DNA from: Ostreococcus mediterraneus
Lineage: Eukaryota > Chlorophyta > Mamiellophyceae > Mamiellales > Bathycoccaceae
DNA length: 64,000 nt
Reading direction: 5' to 3'
NCBI GenBank assembly: GCA_012295225.1
Contig: WMKK01000017.1
Location: forward strand, 124,001 to 188,000
Part shown: piece by piece, positions 47,817 to 58,500 of the stretch
How positions within the stretch are numbered: the stretch's first letter is position 1
Layout of the letters: each line of letters starts with the position of its first letter
Notes under the pieces: model-generated
What the model was told of the DNA's origin: nothing
Databases searched by the model: none
The model's input: the letters and a program-made list of their open reading frames with translations, nothing else
Position numbers and translations under genes: made by a program

Positions 47817-50417
47817 TCATCGAGCGAACGGGTTAACTGCCATCGATTTCGACTTTTTCGCCGACGGCGTAACCGCGGTGTCGATATCCCTCTTAGCATC
47901 TTTGATTTCGCTCGCAGGTTGTTCGTTCGCGTCTTTGTTTTCATCGCCCGATTTCGTTGAGGCGCCGCGACGAGCCAATGGGTTACTCTTTGCAGCCGGG
48001 GTCGTCTTGACCGCAACAGGCGCAGGCGTATAGCTGTCCGGCTGCGTATATTGCGTAGGTTCCGGATCGATAGCAGTCTCAATCAACTCGTTGATTCTCA
48101 TCACGAGCGCAGATTGGCGAGCGACCGCCGGAAGCTTGAGCACCGCTTGGAGACTCTTTGGCTGCCGGAAAGTTTCGGCAATGTCAGACGCACGTTCGAG
48201 CTTTTCAGCCTTACAGGCGGCGTGAAAAAGGCGGATTGCCGCCTTTTCAGATGCGCCCAAAGCAAGTCGAATATCATCACCAGAACTTTGAGCCACTGAA
48301 AGCGCCAAGCTCGCCTTGGCGGCTTCATCTTCAAGGTCGCCAAGGGAGTGCTCTGGAATGACCACTGGCAAAGAAAGAGGTAACATGGAGAGCACCGGTC
48401 TAGGATTCGGCGTCGGACCCGCACTGGTTCTGGTGATGATGCAGTACAAGGTGGAAGCTGACAAGGACACGACCCAGTGATGTTGACCATCGGTAGACCG
48501 CGCCGCAGAAGAACGGTACACAGGCACCCAAGACCCACCGAAATCTTCCGTTCGCATCCGAACTACACCAGTACTATCAGCAGAGCACAGCATGCCTTCT
48601 TCGGAGAAACCGAGATAGTTGAGCTTTGCTTGCGCGGAAAGCGGCACACGGCCTCGCGCAAGTTGGCTCGAATATCGCAAATTGTACACCGCGTACGCAA
48701 GCACTTGGTCACCAGGAGCAGGGCCAATTGGTGCAGCTTCGTGCCAAACGACGGCCAACGAATCATCGTTACCCGTGATAGTCACAGCATCACCCTCAAG
48801 AGAGATTATTTGCTTCTGAGCACCGCCCAATGAGTAGATGCGAAGGTAACGCTTTGACGTCACGGCGGCAACCCACGACGAACCAGTGGCAATGGCAAGA
48901 ATATCCTCGCCAGCGGGCATACTGATTTGCCATTCGCTTTCGTTCGACCAGCTTTCATAACATCTAAAGTACAGCATACTTTCCGTTTCGGAATCCTTCA
49001 TAGGACTCGCGAGTGCACAGCCTTTTTCACCAATGACGCCCATCGTGTATCCATTGTAGTCTGCGATCGTTGGAATGCGTCCTAAACGCGAAGTGTCGTG
49101 GAATTGGAATTCCACAGAGCTGAAATTACCCTCGGTAGTACTAACCAATGAACCGATCATGTTGTACGCCAAAAAGCGTCGGTTGCTGCCCGCAAAAGGG
49201 GCCACTGTCAAGGATTGGAATGCCGCTTGCGGCTTTGGCCCGGCTTCAACATGAATAATCTGCTGCTTTTCAGAACCCCGGCGCGCTCTTCTGTCATCAT
49301 CATACTCTACGAAATCAGCCATTTCTTCGTCATCTTCTTCCTCGTCGTCGTCTTCCCCAATCGCTTCATCATCGACGAATCCATCCGCAGCTTCTATCTT
49401 GCTCACAAAATCTATCTCTGACGCCGCGACTTTCGCCGTCGGCGAGGCGTACTTGGCAGGTACTGCGTCATTCCAAATCGCCCATTGACCATCGCCATTG
49501 ATCAAGGCGACTGTGTTGCCTGAAGATTTCCACGATGCCCCGCACACGAGCTGCTGCGTGTCCGTCATCTTACTCACCGCCGCTTTCTTCTTGACGTCCC
49601 AAATGATGACGGTGTTGTCTTGGCTCGCCGTGAGCAAATATTTCCCATTCGGGGACCAGCGAAGGAGAGAAATAGGCGCAGTGTGTGCTTTCAAAGTCCA
49701 TTCAAGCTCTTTGAATGTGCCACGCTCCAAGAACATGACGTCATTCTCGCGTCCAGGCACCGCCAGAATTTCACCATCTGGACGCCACGCCGCGGTGTTC
49801 AAAAGCGGTGACTCACCAGTCGCGACGGGCGCGAGCGTTGCGTTAAGCACCACGTCACCTGGCTCTTCATCGTCACTTTGTGGACGAAGTACCCACACGA
49901 AGCACGCCCCGTTATCATCCGTTGCGGCTAAGAAGTCCCCGCGCGGGTCGAACGCCAAACTCTTGATGCACTTGCTTCGCGTGCACTCCAATAAAAATTG
50001 CACACTCTTATCCTCCATCTTAATCACCTTGATTGCGGTGTCTTCACCACCCGCGGCGACGTATTTACCATCCGCACTCCACGCGATCGCTCGCACGGGT
50101 AACGTAAACCTCGTCACGTTCGCTTCGAACCCGCCCTTGGCTAACGAAAACACCTTGACGGCGTAGTCATCGCTCGCGGTGCACACCTGCGTGCCGCACG
50201 GCGACACCGCCATCGCATTCACCGCATCGGTGTGATCATCAAAGCTCGCATCAATCTCCCCGCTCGCATCGTCTCGCACGGTCACCAAGCAATCTCCACC
50301 GCACGTCACCACGCCATCCGCACCGCTCGCGCGCGTCGCGTGCGCGATGTCGCACGCGCCCGCGATGTGGCCAAACTGCCACTCGCCCTCGATCGTCGTC
50401 GTCGCCCCGTCGCTCAT
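47817..50417 (-). CDS. CTF4: Ctf4/WDHD1 (AND-1) replisome adaptor
   Basis: 866 residues from the ATG at 50417; the frame is open further upstream but lacks a good start. The N-terminal WD40 propeller (A-V-S-P-C-G-T-Q-V-C-T-A-S-D-D, W-S-P-N-G-K-Y-L-L-T-A-S-Q-D-N) is followed by an acidic linker (E-D-D-D-E-E-E-D-D-E-E). The second propeller is the SepB/Ctf4 type: A-Y-N-M-I-G, N-G-Y-T-M-G-V-I-G-E-K-G. A helical region follows and the protein ends N-P-F-A-R. Ctf4 trimers tie the CMG helicase to DNA polymerase alpha and other clients. The HMG box of animal AND-1 is absent, as in fungi. Confidence 0.9.
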   Translation of the reverse strand: MSDGATTTIEGEWQFGHIAGACDIAHATRASGADGVVTCGGDCLVTVRDDASGEIDASFDDHTDAVNAMAVSPCGTQVCTASDDYAVKVFSLAKGGFEANVTRFTLPVRAIAWSADGKYVAAGGEDTAIKVIKMEDKSVQFLLECTRSKCIKSLAFDPRGDFLAATDDNGACFVWVLRPQSDDEEPGDVVLNATLAPVATGESPLLNTAAWRPDGEILAVPGRENDVMFLERGTFKELEWTLKAHTAPISLLRWSPNGKYLLTASQDNTVIIWDVKKKAAVSKMTDTQQLVCGASWKSSGNTVALINGDGQWAIWNDAVPAKYASPTAKVAASEIDFVSKIEAADGFVDDEAIGEDDDEEEDDEEMADFVEYDDDRRARRGSEKQQIIHVEAGPKPQAAFQSLTVAPFAGSNRRFLAYNMIGSLVSTTEGNFSSVEFQFHDTSRLGRIPTIADYNGYTMGVIGEKGCALASPMKDSETESMLYFRCYESWSNESEWQISMPAGEDILAIATGSSWVAAVTSKRYLRIYSLGGAQKQIISLEGDAVTITGNDDSLAVVWHEAAPIGPAPGDQVLAYAVYNLRYSSQLARGRVPLSAQAKLNYLGFSEEGMLCSADSTGVVRMRTEDFGGSWVPVYRSSAARSTDGQHHWVVSLSASTLYCIITRTSAGPTPNPRPVLSMLPLSLPVVIPEHSLGDLEDEAAKASLALSVAQSSGDDIRLALGASEKAAIRLFHAACKAEKLERASDIAETFRQPKSLQAVLKLPAVARQSALVMRINELIETAIDPEPTQYTQPDSYTPAPVAVKTTPAAKSNPLARRGASTKSGDENKDANEQPASEIKDAKRDIDTAVTPSAKKSKSMAVNPFAR

Positions 50418-50742
50418 GGATGCTTCAGTGTTGTTGTTGATAATGATGATTCCACCACCGTCGTCGTTCGCACGCCGCGCACTGTCGTCGTATGTCGTAT
50501 GTCGTCGTCGTCGTCGTCGCACGCCATGGCTTGGCAGTTCGGGATTTAAACTCAAACGCGCGCAGCTGTCCCTGGGGGTGCTGTTTTTGAACATTGACGC
50601 CGAATGTCCGAACATCGAGTGACGACGTGGATTGGCACCGGGCGCGACGCACGCGTGCGCGACGACAGTGCGCGACGACCGAGGGCGATCGGACGTTAGT
50701 ACAGCGCGCGTACGAATACACGTATACGCGCATAACGTCGCG

Positions 50743-52563
50743 ATGATCACGGGCGCGAGCGCGATGCGAGCGATGGTGGGGGTGAAGACCCTGCATGGGC
50801 GCGCGCGAGGGGGACGAACGACCTCGTCCTCGACAGGGGGACGAACGATGCGGACGATGACGGGAGCGATGCGAGGCGACCGCGCGGCGCAAATTAAGAA
50901 GTTGTTACAAACGGTGAATGAAGATTTATCTGGTGGAGATGCCGCGGTGACGTCGGTGGCGGAGGCGCGGGCGTTGATTGCGAGAACGCGGGCGGAGAAG
51001 AAGCGACGCGAGGTGATGGCGCCGACGAGCGCGCGACTCGCGGCGTTGGAAGCTGAAGCCGAAGCGTTGCGGGATGAAGTGCGTCAACTACGAGATGAAA
51101 ATCAAGAAGCTGTTGATGCGTTACTCGCTGAAGCCGCGGAGTTGGCTGAGCAAACTGCGCGCGTTGACGAGGTTGAAGGCGAACTCGAAGAAGCGAGAGA
51201 GTTGAACAAGCGTTTGGTGAGCGCGGCGAAGGAACTCGCTGAGCTCATTGACGAAAGCAGCACGGATGAGCTTGAAGCCAAGCTTGCGGCAAAGGATGCT
51301 GAAATTGCGGCGTTAAAAGTAAGTTTGCACGAGATTGAAGCCAAGTTGGAGGATCGAGACGCGCTCTTGGCAACCATTAGAGGTTTGGAAATTGAGCTCG
51401 CCGATAGCTACACGAATGCTGAGCTCGCTGAACTCGCTGGTGATAACGTAAACTCTCCGGGTTTAATTTTGGCGTTAGAAGCCGAAAACAAAGAGATGCG
51501 CGAGCGCATTGCGGTATTACTTAAAGGTGGTGCCAGTCTCCCGGCGGTTGAGAAGAAGTACGAAGCGGCGGCGCTCGAAGTCATCTCCCTCAAGTCCCGA
51601 ATTCGCCTTCTTGAAGTTCAAATGTCCGATATGGTTGACCAAGAGGAGTTGAACGAAATTCTGCAAGTAGAGCGAAGCAATAATACGCTTCTTGCTGAGG
51701 TCACGGCACAAAAGGATGATCTCTTGAAGCGCATTCGCGAGTTGGAGGTTGCGATGTCAGACATGGAAGAAGCCGACGCGTATTTGAAGGCGAAGAAAGA
51801 GACTGAGATGGCGTCTATGCGTAACATGGATTTGAACACTCTCGTTACCTCGCTCACGGCGAAGCTCGCTGAGCAGACGGAAGTTGCCGAGAAGGCGAAG
51901 GAGATCACAAACAAGGCATTGGAGAATATTCGAGCTTTGGAAGGCGACATGGCTTACATGGATTACGCACCTGAGATTGCAAACACCGTCAAGGCGGCCA
52001 AGCAAATGGCGAGCGCTGCTGAAAGAACTGCTGAGCTCGCTGCCGGGCTTCAGCAGCTCGAAGCCGGGATGTCCAAGAAGAGCACTGAGCGTAAGACGCC
52101 ATTTAAACGAAATGGAGGTTCTTTCTCGCTTCGCAAAAAGGTCTTTGACAAGACAGAAACTGAAAATTCCGCCGATACTTTCACGCGAGCGTCAGCTGAT
52201 AGCTTTACTCTTCGCAAATTTGATTTTTCAAAGGTGAGAGCTGCGCAAACGACGACGAATAAGGCGCCATTCAAGCGTGCGCCTGAGAGCGCTTTCAAAT
52301 TACGCAAAATGGCTTTCCCATTCAGCGCCCGCGGCGCTTCTGTACCGACGCGCGTGTTCGTGCGCTCAAACAACTTTGAGTTGCGTCGATTTATTTTTAC
52401 TAGCGATCCGGTCGACCTAGCGGCGTCGGGAACATTCGAGCGAACTGGTGAGTTTACGCTTCGCAAGCTCTCCTTTCCCCCGTCCTCGCGTTCATCCGAA
52501 GCCGTCGCGAAGAGCTCTGATGGCGACTCTGACTCTCAAGGCTCGCGGATATTCAAGTTCTAA
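50743..52563 (+). CDS. Coiled-coil protein with five F-x-L-R-[KR] repeats, putative plastid protein
   Basis: 606 residues from the ATG at 50743. The first 45 residues are Arg/Thr/Ser/Ala-rich with no acids until R-G-D, like an algal plastid transit peptide. Residues 80-430 are Ala/Glu/Leu heptad-rich coiled coil. From about residue 448 to 580 five short units recur every 28-29 residues: S-F-S-L-R-K-K-V-F, S-F-T-L-R-K-F-D-F, A-F-K-L-R-K-M-A-F, N-F-E-L-R-R-F-I-F and E-F-T-L-R-K-L-S-F, each preceded by an F-x-R element. The spacers are Ser/Thr/Lys-rich. No family recognised. Repeated short basic-aromatic motifs on a flexible tail suggest a multivalent binder. Confidence 0.75.
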   Translation: MITGASAMRAMVGVKTLHGRARGGRTTSSSTGGRTMRTMTGAMRGDRAAQIKKLLQTVNEDLSGGDAAVTSVAEARALIARTRAEKKRREVMAPTSARLAALEAEAEALRDEVRQLRDENQEAVDALLAEAAELAEQTARVDEVEGELEEARELNKRLVSAAKELAELIDESSTDELEAKLAAKDAEIAALKVSLHEIEAKLEDRDALLATIRGLEIELADSYTNAELAELAGDNVNSPGLILALEAENKEMRERIAVLLKGGASLPAVEKKYEAAALEVISLKSRIRLLEVQMSDMVDQEELNEILQVERSNNTLLAEVTAQKDDLLKRIRELEVAMSDMEEADAYLKAKKETEMASMRNMDLNTLVTSLTAKLAEQTEVAEKAKEITNKALENIRALEGDMAYMDYAPEIANTVKAAKQMASAAERTAELAAGLQQLEAGMSKKSTERKTPFKRNGGSFSLRKKVFDKTETENSADTFTRASADSFTLRKFDFSKVRAAQTTTNKAPFKRAPESAFKLRKMAFPFSARGASVPTRVFVRSNNFELRRFIFTSDPVDLAASGTFERTGEFTLRKLSFPPSSRSSEAVAKSSDGDSDSQGSRIFKF

Positions 52564-52786
52564 TTTAATCTCATTCGCGCATAGTTTGTAACTCTAATCC
52601 ATCAGCGATCAATCGTGGTTTCGGACCGCTTCCAACGCCGCTCAGCTTGTAACCCTATGCCGCGCGCGAATCGCGCGCGCGCGCGCTCCATTTCATTTGG
52701 TTTTGTCACCTTGAAGAAATCCACCGTCACATCGCCCCTCGTGACCGCGCGCGAACGTCGCCGCCGCCGCTGCGTCGCGTCTCATC

Positions 52787-53422
52787 ATGGAACGCGCATT
52801 CGAGCGCATTAAACCGGGCGAACAACCGCCGCCACCGCCCCCCGAGCTCTTGGCGTGGGTGCGTGACACCACGTACGGGAGTTGCGCTGGATTGCTCTAC
52901 GGCGCCTGGCACGCGCACGCGGCGGAGAAACGAGCGACGTTAGATGCCAACGAACACGCCACAGTGCGAAAACATAGATTATGGAAGCGTACGATTAGTG
53001 ATAGCACGCTTCATGGCGTAAGACTCGGGAGTTTTGTGTCGGTGTTTAGCGCGGTGAGACTCGGGATGGAGAAGCGACGCGAGACGAGCGATATGTGGAA
53101 CATCGTAGGCGCGGGTGTGTTGACTTCAGCGCTCACGGGATTAGCTATACCGGGTAGTGTGGTGACTAGATTAAAGGGTGCGGCGCTAGGGGTGGCGGTG
53201 GGTGGGATGGCGACTTTACCACTCGGATACGCGGTGCAAGAAATAGAAACGATGCTTCCAGACGCCATCGTAGAAGCGGCGCAGACAATGCGAGTGGATG
53301 AGACCACTGCGCCAGTAGTCCCGGACGTCACGGGGATGTTTATAGAACGTGTTGAGCAAGAGTTAGAGGAGTTTACCAAAGACCAGTCAAAACAGCGGAA
53401 GGGTAGGAAGTGGTTTTTGTAA
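52787..53422 (+). CDS. Tim17/22/23-family membrane protein
   Basis: 211 residues. Hydrophobic Gly-rich segments appear in the Tim17 pattern: Y-G-S-C-A-G-L-L-Y-G, V-R-L-G-S-F-V-S-V-F-S-A, I-V-G-A-G-V-L-T-S-A-L-T-G and A-L-G-V-A-V-G-G-M-A-T. The C-terminus carries a soluble acidic helix. Members build mitochondrial import channels, plastid-envelope PRAT/OEP16-type pores, or act in complex I assembly. Which one is not resolved. No cleavable presequence is seen, as usual for this family. Confidence 0.75.
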   Translation: MERAFERIKPGEQPPPPPPELLAWVRDTTYGSCAGLLYGAWHAHAAEKRATLDANEHATVRKHRLWKRTISDSTLHGVRLGSFVSVFSAVRLGMEKRRETSDMWNIVGAGVLTSALTGLAIPGSVVTRLKGAALGVAVGGMATLPLGYAVQEIETMLPDAIVEAAQTMRVDETTAPVVPDVTGMFIERVEQELEEFTKDQSKQRKGRKWFL

Positions 53423-53475
53423 CGCTAGAAGTTTGTAGAACAAATTCAACAATTTTAGACTAAGTGCGTGTGAGA

Positions 53476-54597
53476 CTATCGGACTATAACTCCTGGTGTC
53501 CAAGGCAGAGTACCAGTGTAGGGTCTTTGTGAACAGGTTGCTATATGGATCCACAGGCCATTCAATATCTTTACTTGAGACATGTAAGGGCTCCCTTCGT
53601 TGAATGGGTCTCTATCCAACTTCTTCACTGCCAGCTCTCCTCGACATCCGTGTGGATCACGTTGAAAAGCGTCTCTAACCTTGATTTCTCCTAAGTCCAT
53701 CTCCAAATGATTGATTGCTTCAGTTCCAATGTAGTTGAATCTCTCACGAGGGAAACTGAGCGTGCTAAGATGCAGCTTTTCGAAACGCGCCCGCTTGCTC
53801 TCGAAACCAACCACTGTGACCTTTCTCGGAAACTTTCTAGTGAGCTCGTAAAATCGACAGATACTGAAGAGAAGATTCTCGAAACTATCTCGTGCATGTT
53901 CTTCGGTAAATATCCTAGATTCAACGCTTACGTCTGCTCCAAACCAATCGAATGCTCGAGTGACCTGCCAATATGAACTCGCCTCGCTCATCGCCCCAGC
54001 CTCTCGCCGCGTCTTACCGCCGCTAAAAATCAATATTGCCTCAGGATTAGAGACAATCTGTTGCACACCACTCTTCATGTGTTCCATGAATGACTTCCCT
54101 TCGCCTTCGAGAAGTTGATATGGCTCCAATACCCAGTTTGCCTCGTCCCGAGCCGCTCGGAAGTTTCCAGATAAGTATACGGCGTGACCGGGGACAATAA
54201 CTAGGTCTTCTATGCCTTCTATCGCTGGTAGAACCGCTCGGTCGCTAACACTTCTTCGCAGTACTGGTATTTGATTCACTGGAGCACTTGCCCGGCTTAT
54301 CGGTGACGTATCTTTGCCCCCAAACAGCCAACGCATGAGCAAGATCATCACGATGAAACTGACCCACTTTGAACGCCGCCCGCTAAACATCAACGCTCGT
54401 ATCCTCGTCCAAACTCGACGCGAACGCGACGCGCGATACTTGGAATCATCTGTTCTGTGGGTTGGCAAGCGATCATACATGCCAGATTGCACGGCTATGC
54501 CTCCATGGTGCTCGTCGTCTCCAAACCTATACGATGCAAAAGCCCGAGCGCGAGAATGAAAGAACGACGTCCCTTTAGGAGAGACGTGCGTGGGCAT
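53476..54597 (-). CDS. Type II membrane protein with DUF218 (SanA/YdcF-like) domain
   Basis: 373 residues from the ATG at 54597. A single membrane helix near residues 78-92 (S-F-I-V-M-I-L-L-M-R-W-L-F) follows a basic N-terminus, giving a type II topology. The DUF218 Rossmann-like domain starts D-L-V-I-V-P-G-H-A-V-Y-L-S-G, then I-L-I-F-S-G-G-K-T-R and A-R-D-S-F-E-N, the usual conserved positions. Its biochemical activity is undefined in eukaryotes. It is probably an ER/Golgi lumenal protein. Confidence 0.8.
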   Translation of the reverse strand: MPTHVSPKGTSFFHSRARAFASYRFGDDEHHGGIAVQSGMYDRLPTHRTDDSKYRASRSRRVWTRIRALMFSGRRSKWVSFIVMILLMRWLFGGKDTSPISRASAPVNQIPVLRRSVSDRAVLPAIEGIEDLVIVPGHAVYLSGNFRAARDEANWVLEPYQLLEGEGKSFMEHMKSGVQQIVSNPEAILIFSGGKTRREAGAMSEASSYWQVTRAFDWFGADVSVESRIFTEEHARDSFENLLFSICRFYELTRKFPRKVTVVGFESKRARFEKLHLSTLSFPRERFNYIGTEAINHLEMDLGEIKVRDAFQRDPHGCRGELAVKKLDRDPFNEGSPYMSQVKILNGLWIHIATCSQRPYTGTLPWTPGVIVR

Positions 54598-54915
54598 GGT
54601 CTAGACGATGTGTATGTTCCGCGTCTTCCACCGAGGCTCTCCCTGCCACGGTATCTACGCCGTGTCACCAAGTGAAGCTCCTGGACAAGTAGGATGTCGC
54701 TCGAGGAGCCCGCTGGGAAAAATACGTCTGCCGCTCGCTCTCTTTTACTTTTATGAACAATTTAGTAATACATGTTGATGCTGCTACTCAGCGCTAACTG
54801 ATAATGATAACACGAATAATAATACTCACACACGCGCTCTCCTCGTCGTCTGTGTCTTCGTTGTCCCCTGCGCGCCGCGGTTCGCGGCTCGCCGCGCGCG
54901 CGCCTCAACGTCTTC
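54598..54915. other. Intergenic upstream of DUF218 gene
   Basis: 318 bases; both flanking genes lie on the minus strand, so this is the DUF218 promoter plus the 3' end of the small membrane protein gene. No gene seen. Confidence 0.4.
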
Positions 54916-55206
54916 TTAGTCTTGCGCCAGTCGCGCCGCTCGTCCTCCAGCCGGCGCCAAATCCGGCATCTCTTGCTCGAAATCCCACATCTCCGGTTCT
55001 TCTTCCGCCTTGAATCCCAAGAAACGCTTCAACCGCAGCAGCGGTGGCACCGAAAACAAAATCAACGAAAACGCAAACATGAACACGTACACTTGGTTGT
55101 CCGGGTCCGAGTTCAGGTACGACCCGAGCAACGCCCGGCGCGGACCGACGACGGCGATGTCGGCGATGTCGGCGGCGTCTCCACCGTCGTACGCCACCGT
55201 CGTCAT
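54916..55206 (-). CDS. Small single-pass membrane protein, hypothetical
   Basis: 96 residues. An Asp/Ala-rich N-terminus precedes one membrane helix (Y-V-F-M-F-A-F-S-L-I-L-F-S-V-P-P-L-L) and a short Lys/Arg then Glu/Met-rich tail (P-E-M-W-D-F-E-Q-E-M-P). The clean hydrophobic helix and basic-after-helix boundary support a real protein, but no family is recognised and overlapping frames in both directions exist. It lies divergent to the OSCA-like channel gene. Confidence 0.5.
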   Translation of the reverse strand: MTTVAYDGGDAADIADIAVVGPRRALLGSYLNSDPDNQVYVFMFAFSLILFSVPPLLRLKRFLGFKAEEEPEMWDFEQEMPDLAPAGGRAARLAQD

Positions 55207-55516
55207 CGCGTCGTCCGTGACGAGTGCGATCGTCCTCCCTCGAGCGCGTGCACGCCCAACGACTCGCGTCGCGCACTCGCGCCTCTCGTCGACCGCGCGC
55301 CCGCGCCTCGCCTCGTCCGCGGCGGTCGCGGCGCTCGAGGGACTCGAGGGACTGAAGAATTGACCAATCAGACGCGTGTGGGTGCCGTATGTCCGAAGAT
55401 TGTGCGTCCAGTCGCGCGCGTCGCGTGCGTCGGTTCGTGTTTGACTGCGTCATCGCGTTGGTTGACTCGCCCACGCAGGACGAGTGCGATGAGGACGACA
55501 GAGCGCGACGTTGCCG
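55207..55516. other. Divergent promoter of small membrane protein and OSCA-like genes
   Basis: 310 bases, GC-rich. Open frames in both directions are Arg/Ala-rich and not protein-like. Confidence 0.4.
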
Positions 55517-55550
55517 ATGGAGAACGCGACGGGGATGGTGGTGTTATCGC

Positions 55551-55582
<32 letters not shown>

Positions 55583-58500
55583 CCATCGAACGTGGTGAAC
55601 GGGTGCGATGTCGGGAACGTGGCGTGCGTGAACACGGATGTGCGCGACAGCGAAGTGGTGTTTGCGTTTAGCATCTACGTCGTCGTGGCGTTGGTGGTGC
55701 TCACGACGTTTGGAGTCGTGAGGCATTATATTCCTATATACACTGGGCGCTCGCACTTGAGGTCGTTGAGGGCGAATGGGTGTACGCCACCGGACATGAA
55801 GACGACGCGAGAGAGCGCGCGCGAAGGCTCGGGATGCGCGGGAACGCTCTTTAGACACTTGTATGGGTGGATTCCACACGTGTTAAGCGTGAGCGATGCG
55901 GAGCTGGTAGATACTGCAGGACTAGATGCTCTAGTTTTCTTGCGCATCGCCCAATTCGGTACGCAGTTATTTGCGCCATTGGCTTTAGTCGGCATGTGCG
56001 TATTGGTGCCGACGCATTTGTCGCAAACGTTTTATACATCCACGATGCGCAATTCCACGAACGGCGTGGATATCGAGCGTCGTTCGGAGCGACATGTCTT
56101 AATGGAGATGACGATCACGAATATAGAGCCGAAGAGTGATTTGATGTGGATGCACGTCGGAGCATTTTGGTTAATCACGGCGTATGCGATTTGGCTTTTG
56201 GATCGACATCATCGATCATACGAATTCTTACGACAAGTCTATGGTAGTAGCACGGGTGAATCGAACTTGTGGCGGGCGGTGCATATTCCTCAAACGGTAT
56301 TGCAAAAGCTTCTTCAGCAAGGTATGGATACGAATCGTGAATTCGCTACTGATGGTGGTTTGGACAACGTCCAGTCGCATCGCGTATCGCAATACGTTGC
56401 GCGTCTTGAACACCAACCTACGTCGCCCCATAGTCGAGAAAGTTGTGGTGAGTTTAAAACAACACCAAAAATTAGGGCGCGCACGTCGGGATACAAAACA
56501 TTCGTTTCAGATACGAGAGTCGAAAATAGTCCGCAGCGTCCTCGAGTGGTGGGTACCGCGACGGGTGGAGCCGGACCATCGAGCGTTGACGACGTCGCTT
56601 GGCCAGTTCTACTCGAGGCACTTCTCGGACCGAAACGCACGGAAGGCACGCATCAAGGAATGAGCATGGAGCAAAAGTTACGAAGATTTCCTCGAGAGTC
56701 ATTGGTTGAAGCGAAATCAGCGACTCGAGGTTACCAGTCCAAGTACGTGCCACGTGTGCCACGGCCATCGCAAACAATTCCGCCGCCGTCTCGTCACAGA
56801 GTGGCAACAAATAGTGCGACAACATCGAATATAGTGCCAACGAAAGATCCAGTCCCTCGCAGCGGGCCTAGTAATCCATCATCCACGCAAGGACCGCCTA
56901 GTACTATTTCAGAGATATCTTTAGCTGACCTGAGTGATTTCAATGAAGCGGATGACGGCGTGATCGAGGCATCGACGACGAGCCGAACAAATAATGATTC
57001 ATTGAGTGATGACATGGGCGATGACGTTGCAATCAGACACGAGTGGTGGAGAGGATTAGACATCGCACGTGAGTTCTGGAAAGGAGAAATAGAACGTACA
57101 AGTGTGATTGCTCGACATAGCATTGATGGTCACATTCCAGGAGCGATGCTTTCACCGCCTGAACGCGTCGAAGTCGATCCAGAGCTTGGTAGCACATGTC
57201 ATCCACAGACGTCGGTACATTACGTCAATTCGGTACCGTCAATTGATGATAGGAGATACATATCTGCCTTGACCACTGAAGTCGATGACAACGGCGTTGA
57301 ACACCACGTAGCTGTGAGCGTTTTAGTGCAAAATTATTGCATCTTGATGACTGACGTGGGTGGATCCAATGGCGGAGTCGATCCATGGGAAGACTTGCGA
57401 GCGGTGGAGAAATTCTTCCAAGGATTGTTTCCTGAAGACTTTTTGATGGTAATTCCTTTACAAGATCATCGCTCGGTGGACGATTTGCTTTCAGAGCGCG
57501 ACAAACTGTGCAATGAAATTGAGAAACTCGGCATGAAGCATCGCAGACGATTAGGACGGAAATATGGAACCCGAATGGTTGAAAATATTTCACGGCTACG
57601 CGAGCAGATGGTCGACATCGAGCGGTTGATTGTCCAAGAGCGGGAGCGAATTCTCAGCACGCAACCAGGTCCGAGCTGTGTAGTGGCGTTTAAGAGTCAA
57701 TACGCCGCCGCATGCGTCGCACAGTGCCAAATCACTTCTCGGCGTCGTGATTTGTTCAATATCGAACCAGCTCCAGGTCCTGACAATTTAAATTGGCAAT
57801 CCGTGTTACTCAGACGACGTCAACGAGAAATTCGATCGGCACTAGTGTTTCCACTTATACTCGGTATCATATTCATCCCGACTGGCACGTTTACGGGCGT
57901 CATGTCCTCGCTTTGTGTGTCCAATCAGTTCGGCGCTGACAGAAGCTCGGCTTTGGATTGGTATTGTTCTAGTAACTCCGCACGTTTACTTCGAATCATA
58001 GTTCAAGGGATCCTGCCGCCAATCCTTCTCACGTTGTGGGAGACATTTGTCGTGTCATTTGGCATGATGTACTTGGTGCAGGCACAGAACAAATTTACAA
58101 GCTTAAGTCGCACAGACCAGTCATTTGCGAACCATTATTTTCTCTGGGCATTTATAAATGTGTTCTTTGGAACTGTATCTGGATATGCAATTCAACGTTA
58201 TCTCAACGCACTGAACACAAGAGGGCCGGATGCGATGTTGCAACTCCTCGGCACGTCTCTACCGCTCACAAGTAATTTCTTCCTCCTTTGGATAGTTTTC
58301 AGAGGTATTTACCTCCCTACGCAGCGATTGATATTTCCGCATCCAGGAGTATTATGCATGGCTGTGAATCGGTGGTTGTGCTGTCTCAAATGTGCCGTCA
58401 CCGCTCGTGATAGAACTGTGAAGTACAGCCCGCGATCTGTTCGGCTCGGTCGCGAAGTTGGTGTGTTCTCCATGGTGATGATGATCGGCCTCGTATTCTC

